Below, piece after piece: positions 25,940 through 34,783 of a stretch of 64,000 nt of DNA; position 1 is the first letter of the stretch; each line of letters opens with the position of its first letter. The notes beneath the pieces are model-generated. The model did no database searches, was not told where the DNA came from, and worked only from the letters and a program-made list of their open reading frames with translations. This stretch comes from Candidatus Harpocratesius repetitus. Its GTDB lineage: Archaea; Asgardarchaeota; Lokiarchaeia; Sigyniarchaeales; Promethearchaeaceae. A program made the position numbers and the translations under genes. The stretch is taken from NCBI GenBank assembly GCA_021498095.1, contig JAIZWK010000001.1, positions 1,599,666-1,663,665 of the forward strand. Direction: 5' to 3'.

Positions 25940-27064
25940 ATGAAAAAATTGGAAATTATCAATCTTCGTTTGAAGTATCAAAAAGAATACATTTTAGATG
26001 GCTTGAATCTGACAATTCATGAAGGGGAAATAATTGTCTTTTTAGGCCAAAGTGGATGTGGAAAAACCTCATTATTGAAAATTCTTTTGGGAATATTGAC
26101 TCCTGATGAAGGGACTGTTCGCTTAAATGAACAAGATATTACTTTTCTTCCTCCCCAAAAAAGAAAAATGGGTTATGTTCCTCAAGCTCAAGTTTTATTT
26201 CCACATATGACTGTAAAAGAAAATATTATGTTTGGATTGAATGTAAACAAGTCTTTAACTCAACCAGATCGGCGCTATAGACAAGCATTAGCATTAACAC
26301 AGTTAACCGAATTTGAAAATCGATTTCCAGATGAATTAAGCGGGGGTCAACAGCAACGAGTGGCTCTTGCACGCGCTTTGGTTATTGAGCCTCAATTTTT
26401 ACTACTTGATGAACCATTAAGTAGCATTGATGCAACAGGTCGAGAAGAATTGGCTTTAATGATTCGTTTGATTCAGCAAGAAACGAACACTACGATTATA
26501 TACGTGACCCATAATCATGAAGAAGCTAAGATGCTTGCCGACAGAATTGCAGTTCTTTTTGATGGCAAAATTCAGCAAATTGGACATACTCCAGATGTAT
26601 ATAGTCATCCAAAAAATTATCAAGTCGCCAAAATCTTAGGAAAGGAAAATATCTGGTCTATTATAGAAATTCTCAAACAAAATGATTTCGTTATCCTTAA
26701 AACTAACTTAGGAAGCATTATTATTCATGAAGATTTATTAAAATCAAATTCACCTACAGGAATTGAACTTCCATTAAATATCTATTCTCTTGAACCTCTT
26801 CCTGATTTTGAATCAAATTCTTCAAGTTACATAGAAAATGAATCATCTACAAACATAGATGAAAAGAAAAAAGAATTTATTTTCATATGTAAAATCAATG
26901 CTATTATTGATCAAAAAAGCGAGTATAAAAAAATAATTCTATGTATCTGGCCCAATTATTCAGAGATAATCAAGATATTTATTAGTAATGATGTAGAATT
27001 ATCTTGTTCTTCAAACCTTTTTTATAGGATTCGAATTCCATGGTCTGATTTTGTAATTTTTTAA
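25940..27064 (+). CDS. Thiamine-type ABC transporter ATP-binding protein
   Basis: A 374-residue ATPase that powers the importer. Walker A is GQSGCGKTSLLK, the signature is LSGGQQQRVALARAL, Walker B is FLLLDEPLSSID, and the H-loop is YVTHNHEEA. The ATPase core ends near residue 235; the last 140 residues form a C-terminal extension with strands and an Ser/Asn/Glu-rich insert, like the TOBE region of Pot/Sfu-type ATPases. Third gene of the operon. The ATG at 25940 is preceded by a weak GAAGTGA. Confidence 0.9.
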   Translation: MKKLEIINLRLKYQKEYILDGLNLTIHEGEIIVFLGQSGCGKTSLLKILLGILTPDEGTVRLNEQDITFLPPQKRKMGYVPQAQVLFPHMTVKENIMFGLNVNKSLTQPDRRYRQALALTQLTEFENRFPDELSGGQQQRVALARALVIEPQFLLLDEPLSSIDATGREELALMIRLIQQETNTTIIYVTHNHEEAKMLADRIAVLFDGKIQQIGHTPDVYSHPKNYQVAKILGKENIWSIIEILKQNDFVILKTNLGSIIIHEDLLKSNSPTGIELPLNIYSLEPLPDFESNSSSYIENESSTNIDEKKKEFIFICKINAIIDQKSEYKKIILCIWPNYSEIIKIFISNDVELSCSSNLFYRIRIPWSDFVIF

Positions 27065-27134
27065 TAATTTTCATCTTTAATATTGTTCAATCTTGAACAA
27101 TCTAATTATATTTATTTAATTCTATATTTGAAGT

Positions 27135-29234
27135 CTATATTGGAAGCTTTTGCAATCGTTGCTCTATGTCCTTAACAAATTTACTATATTTTGGGTTTTC
27201 AACAGCCAAAGCTTGGGTATTTTTCAAAGCTCTTTCAAAAGCCCACTTAGTTTTGTCAGCAAAACCCATTTGATCATAGCACAATCCTAAAAAGTAGAAT
27301 GCTAGAGGATAATTAAAATCAATCTTCACAATTTTCATGAATTGTTTGATCGCTTGAGCGTGTTTACCTTGTTTATAATAAATTAAACCGATGTTTAAGG
27401 TTGTTCGTAACATACGCTGGTCTTTTAGAGGAAAATATTCATTATCGAGAATCTCCCAAAATATTTTAAGTGCTTTATCAAATTCCTTGGCTTTCATCAA
27501 TTTATCGGCTTCATTGTATTTTTTTGTGAATTCTGGATTAATTTCTTTTAGAAGTTCTTCGCGTTCACGTTTTTGCCGCTCCCTTTCAGCTTGTTCTCTT
27601 TCTGTTTGCTTTTGATCTTCAAATTCTTTCTTAAAACTATCAAAACTTGCAATAACTTCTTCGCTATATTGTTCATGACATAATGGACAGAGATTACTAT
27701 GTACAATCCACATTTTCAAGCAACCTCGGTGAACTGGATGATCATTTGGACAATTTATTAATTCATCATCAAAATTATTTTCAGATTCTCCAAGATCTTT
27801 TACTATAATTGGAGCATGGCAAATAACACAAAGTGGACCCTTTTTATCTGATTTTGCTTGTGTGATCGATTTTTGGGAAGTAAAAGAAGAATTAGACTTA
27901 GAAGAAGATAAAGATTGAGAAGGTTTTGGAATTTTACTTGAAATAGATTTAGTGCCCTGTGTTGGAGAAATAGAATGCAAATTTTTCAATGAAGCGACCT
28001 TTGGACGTGGTTTTAGTACCTTTTTTTCAGGTGCTATAAATTTACTTTGTGTTTTAGATTTATTCAACGGTCTCTGGGATGAAGTGCGAACTGATTTTAG
28101 TGAGGTAGGCTTTTCTGGAGTTGGTTTCTGAATTTCAGTTGCGATGTCCGCTGTATCAATAAAAGATGGATGAACAATTTTACCTGGTATTTCTTTTGCG
28201 GTTTTTGCAGTAATATCTTGGAAAGGAATATGTTCTGGTTTATTCTCTTTATGCTGTTTCCGTTTCGCCCGTCTGGTGACTGTTTCAGCAAAATTCAATG
28301 GATCAAAATCATCATCCAAACCAGGATCAAAAACATCTGCTTCATTAACACCTTTATGATTATTCATGGAGTTGGTTGAAAATAATTCACTATTTAATCC
28401 TTTTGAATTTACTTGTTTTGCTATCGAACTGGCAAAATTTAAAGAAGATCGCGTGGCATTGGCATGTTTATTAGCAGATTCGTCCATTCCAGGACCCATT
28501 AATTTAGTACGAACTTTCTTGCGCTTTTTCTCGAATTTTTTTATATCTTTATCAACATCAGAATACAATTTTGCTTGATCTGAGCTTGATACAAGATTCT
28601 TATTTTGCTCTGAAACTTTAGGTTTTGATATTACTTGTTGTGAAGATTTTCCAGTTGATTTAGTTAATGTAGGAATGATATGTTCATATTCTTTCATTTG
28701 TTTATTAACAGCTTTAATTTGCTTGTGAATTTGTTCCAGTTGCATACGGAGAGCAATTTCTTTTCCATTTAATGTTTGAAGTTCATGTTCAAGTGTTGAT
28801 TTGCGCTTTTTGATTATTGTGAGATCTTTATTAAGTTTTTTTTCTTGTTGCTTGATTTCTACTAATTGTTTTCCTAATTGACCAATATTCTCTTGCATTT
28901 TCTCGAGCATTTGGATTTCATTTCTATTTTCAGTATTCGAGGCACTCGTTGATACCATATTTGATAATATTTTATTTGAAGCTGCTGAATTTAATGCAGT
29001 TTTTATTGGTTTGACATCCAAAACTTGAATTATTTCAGATGGATATGGTTCTCCACAGATTTGACAAGTTTGTGAAATTAATAAGCGTTTTTTTAAACAA
29101 TCATGATGAATTAAGTGGCCGTTGACACACTTATACACTTTTTGATCCTTCAATTTTGCCTTACTGGATAAATCTAAAAAGTTTATCGGAAGATTGCAAA
29201 ATACACATTCCATTTTTTTTTTTGATTGATTCAT
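27135..29234 (-). CDS. Double RING-H2 protein with coiled coil and TPR repeats (E3 ligase candidate)
   Basis: This 699-residue protein carries two complete RING-H2 consensus fingers. Finger 1: Cys10-x2-Cys13, 22 residues, Cys36-x3-His40-x2-His43-x2-Cys46, 10 residues, Cys57-x2-Cys60. Finger 2, near residues 468-520, has identical spacing: CVIC, 22 residues, then CPNDHPVHRGC, 10 residues, CPLC, with the Trp after the sixth ligand (CLKMW) that RING E3s use to grip E2 enzymes. Between them are a coiled coil (about 100-190) and a Ser/Lys/Pro-rich disordered region. After finger 2 comes a charged helix and about three TPR repeats (570-690, for example NIGLIYYKQGKHAQAIKQF). Asgard archaea are known to have ubiquitin, E1, E2 and RING-type E3 proteins, so a ubiquitin ligase role is likely, though no such genes are adjacent. 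Confidence 0.85.
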   Translation of the reverse strand: MNQSKKKMECVFCNLPINFLDLSSKAKLKDQKVYKCVNGHLIHHDCLKKRLLISQTCQICGEPYPSEIIQVLDVKPIKTALNSAASNKILSNMVSTSASNTENRNEIQMLEKMQENIGQLGKQLVEIKQQEKKLNKDLTIIKKRKSTLEHELQTLNGKEIALRMQLEQIHKQIKAVNKQMKEYEHIIPTLTKSTGKSSQQVISKPKVSEQNKNLVSSSDQAKLYSDVDKDIKKFEKKRKKVRTKLMGPGMDESANKHANATRSSLNFASSIAKQVNSKGLNSELFSTNSMNNHKGVNEADVFDPGLDDDFDPLNFAETVTRRAKRKQHKENKPEHIPFQDITAKTAKEIPGKIVHPSFIDTADIATEIQKPTPEKPTSLKSVRTSSQRPLNKSKTQSKFIAPEKKVLKPRPKVASLKNLHSISPTQGTKSISSKIPKPSQSLSSSKSNSSFTSQKSITQAKSDKKGPLCVICHAPIIVKDLGESENNFDDELINCPNDHPVHRGCLKMWIVHSNLCPLCHEQYSEEVIASFDSFKKEFEDQKQTEREQAERERQKREREELLKEINPEFTKKYNEADKLMKAKEFDKALKIFWEILDNEYFPLKDQRMLRTTLNIGLIYYKQGKHAQAIKQFMKIVKIDFNYPLAFYFLGLCYDQMGFADKTKWAFERALKNTQALAVENPKYSKFVKDIEQRLQKLPI

Positions 29235-29435
29235 ACTGTATGAACGACCCGTCCTTTACGCTCAATTCTTTTTCAAATATGGTTAGAAAAAGTAATAAAA
29301 CCTTTAAAGTTTGATTTCTCGATAAAATTGCCATGCACTTTCCAACTTTTTCAAACATAAATTTTCATGATTTTGAATTTATTTGACCCTTTTTTCAACC
29401 AAAATTTCAAATTTTCTAAAAACCTTTTTATTTCA

Positions 29436-30875
29436 ATGGAAAATAATAGGAATAATAATATTCCAAATTTATCTCCTAAATTAGGAAAAAAAGAGTCATA
29501 TTTTACCTCTGATTTTAAGGTAATGCTTCAAATTGTCTTTTGGAATGGATTAGGCATGTTTTACATGGAATTTTTACTTCCATATATTGCTACCATCGTG
29601 CTGAACTCCGGAGGTATTGAAATTGGCATATTTGTCTCAATACAAATTGTTGGATATCTTATTTCAACCATGACAGCAGGAATATTGACCGATCGCTCCT
29701 CAAAAACCCGTCTTATTCTTATTGGATCATTTGGTCGCGGAATATCTTATCTTTTCTTTTATATTGCGATTCTCACTAAGACACTTTGGATTATTGGAAT
29801 TTCTACATTTATTTTAGGAATTGGCGCAGGTTTTTTTTGGGTTCCGTTTAATACCATGGTTGCTGAGAAATCATCACCCGATATTCGAAGTCAAGCCTAT
29901 GGACGTCGAAGTTCTGCATTAGGGTTTGGGATCATGGTAGGTTCAACCATTGGCTTCTTTATTTTTATAGAATGTATCCATACAAATATATCTGTTGCTC
30001 TAATATATTCACCCTTAATTCTTTTTGCTGTTGCCAATTTTTACGCCGGTTTCCAATTTCTCTTTAAAGTTGATGAAAATTTAAAATATAAACCCCCAGA
30101 TTCTAATACGCTTCTATATTCTTTCTCTAATTCTTTTTCTACTTCCGATTCTTCTTCCACTTCTTCTGATTCTTCATTTTCTTCCTCGAATAATACTGCA
30201 ATTGATTTAGAAATGAATGTTACTAATAATTCTCCTAAAAATTCAAAAGAATCTTGGAGTTCAGGTTTAAAGATTGGAATAGCTTTTCTCATGATTGTAT
30301 TAATTCTTGAATCGATTAACGGGACAATTACTGCTCCATATATGCAAATTTTCCTTCTTAATAATGTTAGCCCAGATCCAAATGTAGTATTAATGATTTA
30401 CATACCTGGTGGCATCGTTCAAATGCTTTTAGCTTCAAAAATTGGTGCTTTAGCCGATCACTTCAATCCAAAATTAAGTCTCACCATTTCGAGTTCATTT
30501 GGTGCGATTATTACATATTTTCTAGTAAATACAAGTAATCCTTGGATCGTAGCAATTTTATGGTGCTTAGATAACACTGTAGTATCGTTGGGATTTTTCA
30601 CGGTTCAAAATCTGTTATCTCGAAGCACTTTTCAATACCGTGGTAAAATCTTCGGTTCACAAGAAACAATTACCAATATCGGAGGAATTATCGGACCTTT
30701 AATTGGTGGTTTTGCATGGGATCATTTAGGGATGAAATCTCCTTTTTATATTTCTGTAATTTTTGAAATTTCACTAATTCCATTTTATTTACTTGCAATT
30801 CACTGGTTAGTTCCTCACTTAAAAGAAAAAACAAGCAAAGAACTTGAATCTCCAGATAATTCGCTTGCTTCTTAG
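29436..30875 (+). CDS. MFS transporter
   Basis: A 479-residue major-facilitator transporter with twelve hydrophobic segments. Between segments 2 and 3 is the MFS loop motif GILTDRSSKTRLILIG, and a second version, GALADHFNPKLSLTI, in the C-terminal half. A long Ser/Asn/Asp-rich loop (about residues 225-275) separates the halves; its DNA is rich in TTCTTC repeats. The substrate is unknown; an efflux role is typical. The frame is open from ATG 29367, but ATG 29436 directly precedes the hydrophilic N-terminus and is preferred. Divergent from the double-RING gene. Confidence 0.85.
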   Translation: MENNRNNNIPNLSPKLGKKESYFTSDFKVMLQIVFWNGLGMFYMEFLLPYIATIVLNSGGIEIGIFVSIQIVGYLISTMTAGILTDRSSKTRLILIGSFGRGISYLFFYIAILTKTLWIIGISTFILGIGAGFFWVPFNTMVAEKSSPDIRSQAYGRRSSALGFGIMVGSTIGFFIFIECIHTNISVALIYSPLILFAVANFYAGFQFLFKVDENLKYKPPDSNTLLYSFSNSFSTSDSSSTSSDSSFSSSNNTAIDLEMNVTNNSPKNSKESWSSGLKIGIAFLMIVLILESINGTITAPYMQIFLLNNVSPDPNVVLMIYIPGGIVQMLLASKIGALADHFNPKLSLTISSSFGAIITYFLVNTSNPWIVAILWCLDNTVVSLGFFTVQNLLSRSTFQYRGKIFGSQETITNIGGIIGPLIGGFAWDHLGMKSPFYISVIFEISLIPFYLLAIHWLVPHLKEKTSKELESPDNSLAS

Positions 30876-31026
30876 TTTAAAAACTTGATTTATCGATTTA
30901 GTTAAAAATCCTCTTTCTTTAAATAAAAAATATATTATAATGGATGCTTCGCTTGATGTTAGAAAAATTCAAATTTATCTTTGAAGAAAGACTTTTAAGC
31001 GGTTTAAATTAAAAAAAAAAAGATTT

Positions 31027-31129
31027 TAGACCCGGGGAGATTCGAACTCCCGAAAACTGATTCCGCAAACCAGCGCCAATCGAAAAGATAACTACGATAT
31101 ATCTTATGTCCTGGCTAGACTACGGGTCT
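31027..31129 (-). tRNA. tRNA-Arg (anticodon GCG) with a D-loop insertion
   Basis: On the minus strand the acceptor stem AGACCCG pairs fully with CGGGTCT. The T arm is GGGAG-TTCGAAT-CTCCC and the anticodon arm CTGGT-TTGCGGA-ATCAG, giving anticodon GCG at 31064-31066. The D arm is abnormal: after the normal AGCCAGGA a stretch of about 29 nt (roughly 31080-31108) precedes the 3' D stem, and it folds into its own hairpin AAGATA...TATCTT. Removing it gives a standard-length tRNA. Archaea do have introns outside the anticodon loop, cut at bulge-helix-bulge motifs, but I could not draw a canonical one. A pseudo-tRNA is the alternative. The 3' CCA is not encoded. Confidence 0.8.
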
Positions 31130-31343
31130 TGAAGTGAAAATGTGAACTTATAGTTTATTACTGAAAATTTATTGCTCCTAAGATCAAATAATAAAAGTTC
31201 AATAAAAAATTTTTTGCTTACCATAAAGGAAAAGATCCAAATAATCGTAATAATCAATTTGAGATTGATGTTAATAGAGGATTCACATTCTACCGATTGA
31301 AGTATTAGAAAAGCTTGAGTCACTTCTTAAGACAGTTATAGAA

Positions 31344-32393
31344 GTGTTTTTTTCGAGCGATTTGGATTATTTTAAGAATTGGATATGGCGACAATCCGAT
31401 ATGACTTTTTTAAATGAGAAATTCTTCTTGCCCATAGATTACAGCGTTCCCGATTTAAACACCTTGCTTTTGGGGCTGGATGCGGGTTTTGTAATCAAGC
31501 TGAAAATAATCTACGATATGTATTTGGAAGATGAAATCGGGAACAAATACATAACAACGCTGAAGCTGGACAGTCCGTTCGAACGGGATATAGCGGAAAT
31601 CCTTGAACGAATCGCACCGTTTATTAAAAAGATTTTCGGATCCGAGACCTTTAGAAAATTAATATCAAAAACGAAATCGAAATGCAATGATATCGGCCAA
31701 AGAACCCTTGATATAAGCATGCAGTTTAAAAATAGTCTTCTCGGATGGCTTTTCGAGTGCTTGGGTTACAAAGAAAAGGACGCTTGGGGGGGAATATATG
31801 GATCCGAAAAGCAAGAATCGCTACTGATCTTTCTGAAGCACGGTTTAACCCCGGTATACATTTCATTAAATGATAAAGTGGATAATTATTACCGCGACCA
31901 GCAAGAAAATGGAGATTCCATTGGCTGGAAAGCGCCGTTATTGAGTCAAGGTCAGCTATCAGTATTTGTAGATGTCTTAAAAAAGGGCTTTGAAGCAGGG
32001 CTATCCGAGATACAAACTCTATATTATGCAGGATCGTCTAAGGAAATCACGATCGATGGTATATCAATGGAGTTCTGGCAATATTTAGGATTTAAAGATC
32101 AAAATCAAGGAAAAGAATTCATGAAATGGTTCGGATTGGCTCCTGAAAACCATTTAGAAGATCCTTCCACTATCTTCGACGATCACGGATTGCCCAAAGC
32201 GGGTGTGTTTTTCGACGCCAACAGAAAGCCTTTGCAGGATAGTGCAGGCCACCCGATATTTCTGGTAACCGACAAAGTCGACATGGTTCAGTGGTGGTGG
32301 AACTACCTCCATCTAAACCAAGAGCTTTTGCCGAGCGGGGCGGAGAATATCGGTCATTTTTGGATAAACGCTCCGAAGGTGGAGCCTGACTGA
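31344..32393 (+). CDS. Hypothetical protein of foreign-looking composition
   Basis: A 349-residue soluble protein I do not recognise. The N-terminal half is helical (EILERIAPFIKKIFGSE) and the C-terminal half mixed, with aromatic-rich pieces (MVQWWWNYLHLNQELL) and a beta-hairpin like FFDANRKPLQDSAGHPIF. The gene uses more G/C at third codon positions than its neighbours and lies directly beside a tRNA gene, both signs of acquisition. GTG 31344 gives the longest product; ATG 31401 is an alternative start. It is probably linked with the leucine-rich-repeat gene 200 bp downstream, which shares its composition. Confidence 0.65.
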   Translation: MFFSSDLDYFKNWIWRQSDMTFLNEKFFLPIDYSVPDLNTLLLGLDAGFVIKLKIIYDMYLEDEIGNKYITTLKLDSPFERDIAEILERIAPFIKKIFGSETFRKLISKTKSKCNDIGQRTLDISMQFKNSLLGWLFECLGYKEKDAWGGIYGSEKQESLLIFLKHGLTPVYISLNDKVDNYYRDQQENGDSIGWKAPLLSQGQLSVFVDVLKKGFEAGLSEIQTLYYAGSSKEITIDGISMEFWQYLGFKDQNQGKEFMKWFGLAPENHLEDPSTIFDDHGLPKAGVFFDANRKPLQDSAGHPIFLVTDKVDMVQWWWNYLHLNQELLPSGAENIGHFWINAPKVEPD

Positions 32394-32419
32394 AAATGAG
32401 GAATGATAAATGAGGAATG

Positions 32420-32545
32420 ATGGTGAAAGAAGTAAAAACGATTGGAAACTCCGTGGCTTTAAAGGAGCGAACAATTCGAAATATTTTTTTTAATATTCAG
32501 CAAGATAATATTAATAGCGAACTGCGAGTAAAAAAAAATGGTTAA
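32420..32545 (+). CDS. Possible 41-residue small protein
   Basis: A short frame between the two island genes: MVKEVKTIGNSVALKERTIR and on to TAA. The start lies in a small direct repeat (ATGAGGAATGAT twice, 32396-32422). It has no known motif. It may be a degraded gene fragment; support is only its open frame and basic composition. Confidence 0.25.
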   Translation: MVKEVKTIGNSVALKERTIRNIFFNIQQDNINSELRVKKNG

Positions 32546-32592
32546 AAAAATCGAAAAATTCAAAAATAAAAAACCGAAGGAGTTAGCTTGAA

Positions 32593-33693
32593 GTGTATAA
32601 TAAACCGAATGTGCCGGATTGGCCGAGTAGGCCGAAAAAACCGGAGTGGCCGGAATATAAGCCGGTAAAAGTTAATCCTAACAAGAGTTCCGACCGCATG
32701 AGTTTTCGGCCAAGCCGTGGTTGTGGTTTTCCGCCTCCTCCCTACGATGATCTTTCAGATGAACAAGCGGGTTTTCTGCAGTATCTGAGGTTGGTGTGGG
32801 AAGATCCCGAAAACGCCTACGATCCAGATGATTTGCCATTTCTTAAAGTATCCGGTCCTTTCGATTCTAAAACGAAGAGAATTAGATACCTATCAACACT
32901 AGAGTTCGTGGGTTTGCATCGTGAGCCTTCGGTGGAGCTGGACGATCTTTTGGCACAGATTCCCGATATTTTTCCCGAGTTGGAGCATATTTTTTACGAG
33001 GATCAGTTTTCTACAGAAATTCCCGAATTCATCTGCCAATTACCCAATTTGAAAACTGCAACTTTAATTATCTACAATCTTTCGGAAATACCGCTAGAAT
33101 TTTTCACGCAACATCCAAAATTAATGACCATCTCATTATATGCGCCTAAAATTACCGAGATCCCCGATATTTTCGGCTTGCTCCGCAACTTTCGTTTTTT
33201 AACTCTTTACAACTCTAAATCGCTGAAAAAGCTTCCTGACAGCCTTTTCGAGGCCCCCAATTTAAAAACAATTGAAATTTATCCACCGACCGGCATCTTT
33301 CTCTCGCTGTGGCAATGGAAGAGGGTCGAGGAGAAAGAAATCAAATTTTTCTATGGACGGAGTTCAAATGTTTGGAGCGAACTCCGATTTTGGTGTATTA
33401 TCAAAGCAGAATTCAGGAAAGATCCTTCGGATGAAAAAATAAGGGCTCCTTTAATGTCGGTTTCCGATCTTTTTCACGGCGTAAGTCATTCCACTTACTT
33501 AACATATTATGAAATTTGGTGGGAATACATGTTCGACCCGTTCCGACTTGTTCCTGACAGGGAAGTGATTAAAAGAATGGCGGTGGAGCGCGATTTGAAA
33601 GCGAATAGGCGAATCGACGAGGAATTTTTTAAGTACTTGGAAAGGGATAGAAATTCCACCATGATAAGGTATTTAGAAAAATTGAAAGAATAA
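32593..33693 (+). CDS. Leucine-rich-repeat protein of foreign-looking composition
   Basis: A 366-residue protein. The N-terminus is Pro/Trp/Lys-rich (PDWPSRPKKPEWPEYKP). Residues about 115-225 form four to five short leucine-rich repeats, for example LPNLKTATLIIYNLSEIPLE, then LMTISLYAPKITEIPDIFG and FRFLTLYNSKSLKKLPDSLF. The remaining part is helical and charged. LRRs serve in protein recognition; the partner is unknown, perhaps the product of the gene at 31344. GTG 32593 is the start, preceded by GGAGTTAG. Base composition is richer in G/C than the surroundings. Confidence 0.75.
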   Translation: MYNKPNVPDWPSRPKKPEWPEYKPVKVNPNKSSDRMSFRPSRGCGFPPPPYDDLSDEQAGFLQYLRLVWEDPENAYDPDDLPFLKVSGPFDSKTKRIRYLSTLEFVGLHREPSVELDDLLAQIPDIFPELEHIFYEDQFSTEIPEFICQLPNLKTATLIIYNLSEIPLEFFTQHPKLMTISLYAPKITEIPDIFGLLRNFRFLTLYNSKSLKKLPDSLFEAPNLKTIEIYPPTGIFLSLWQWKRVEEKEIKFFYGRSSNVWSELRFWCIIKAEFRKDPSDEKIRAPLMSVSDLFHGVSHSTYLTYYEIWWEYMFDPFRLVPDREVIKRMAVERDLKANRRIDEEFFKYLERDRNSTMIRYLEKLKE

Positions 33694-34783
33694 TGATGAA
33701 TTTCTAATTCGAAGGATCAATTCTCTCATTTCTTTTTTTTCTATTGCTCATTTTTAATCTCTATCTATAAAAATATTAAAAAAAATTAATGGAGTTGCTT
33801 TAAAAGAAATTGTTGTTGAATTGATACTTAAAATAATAGTTATTCAAATAATTGGATTAATTTTTGAAAATACTGAATGTTCTGGCTCATAAAAATGTAA
33901 AAGAACTAGTACAAATAGATTTTAAATGTATCTTTTTAAACAATTTGTATTAGAGACTCTAGCAATTTTTTTTATCTTAATCAAATTCTATCTTTTGAGC
34001 CAATATTTTCGACAATACTCCCACGCATCCAATTACTATTTGAGTCGGCATCTTTAAAACATTAAATGCGGTTAAGAATTTCACATTTCCATCATTTTTC
34101 TTTGAATTATTGACTTATTTATATGTATTTTTTATAAACGATGTTTCGACAAAATTATAATTGGGATAGATTTGGGGATTGTGGATAATTTATACAAGAT
34201 TTTTGGATTTCCTTCAAATTTTCGAATTCTGCTATAACCTCATTAGTTGAAGACAATTTTGAAAGAGAATAATTTTTACAATTAAATAATAGAATTAGAA
34301 AAAATAAAAAATCAGCAAAGATTCTTTAGAGAAATTTTTTAAACAAATGTAAATCTTCATTTGTCTTTAATTTGGATTACTATAAGCAACAACATGGAAA
34401 TATGGTATAATAAAATTCCAGTTGTATCATCAGATTTTGATTTCGTGCGAAGCGCAGAAATAGTAAATAGTATAATGGGAATAATAGTCATGGGTTTAAT
34501 ATTTCATCTTTAACGAACTGAATTTTACAAGATGATCTAGCCATTAGTTGATCGATCGAAGGAACATTTAACTAAAAATAACATTTTGTTTCAAATTTCT
34601 TCTTTAAGATCTTTAATAAACTATGAAAATGACATATAATATGACTGATCTAACAATTTTCTAATTGATCTATATTAATTTTGAATAACATTAAAATATA
34701 TGATGATTTGTAGTTAGGAAAATCTTATTTTATAAAAATTATGCATTGGATTTTTAAACTTCAAATTTGAATATGAATATTAT
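33694..34783. other. Gene-free kilobase with repeat copy and decayed sequence
   Basis: No intact gene is visible. The stretch holds copy B of the interspersed repeat (34025-34240). Minus-strand reading of 33850-34060 gives short degenerate pieces (VLKMPTQIVIGCVGVLSKIL), suggesting a decayed mobile-element gene. The last 400 bp are A+T-rich leader for the histidine kinase. Confidence 0.6.
34025..34240. repeat. Interspersed diverged repeat, copy B
   Basis: About 215 bp matching copy A at 9989-10203 in the same orientation, from GCATCCAATTA to TTCGAATTCTGCTATA, with many substitutions. The two copies are 24 kb apart. The minus strand holds a related broken reading frame in both. Confidence 0.7.

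Noticed and set aside
30041..30292. Glu-rich minus-strand frame inside the MFS gene
   Set aside because: It arises from the TTC-rich Ser linker of the MFS transporter read backwards.
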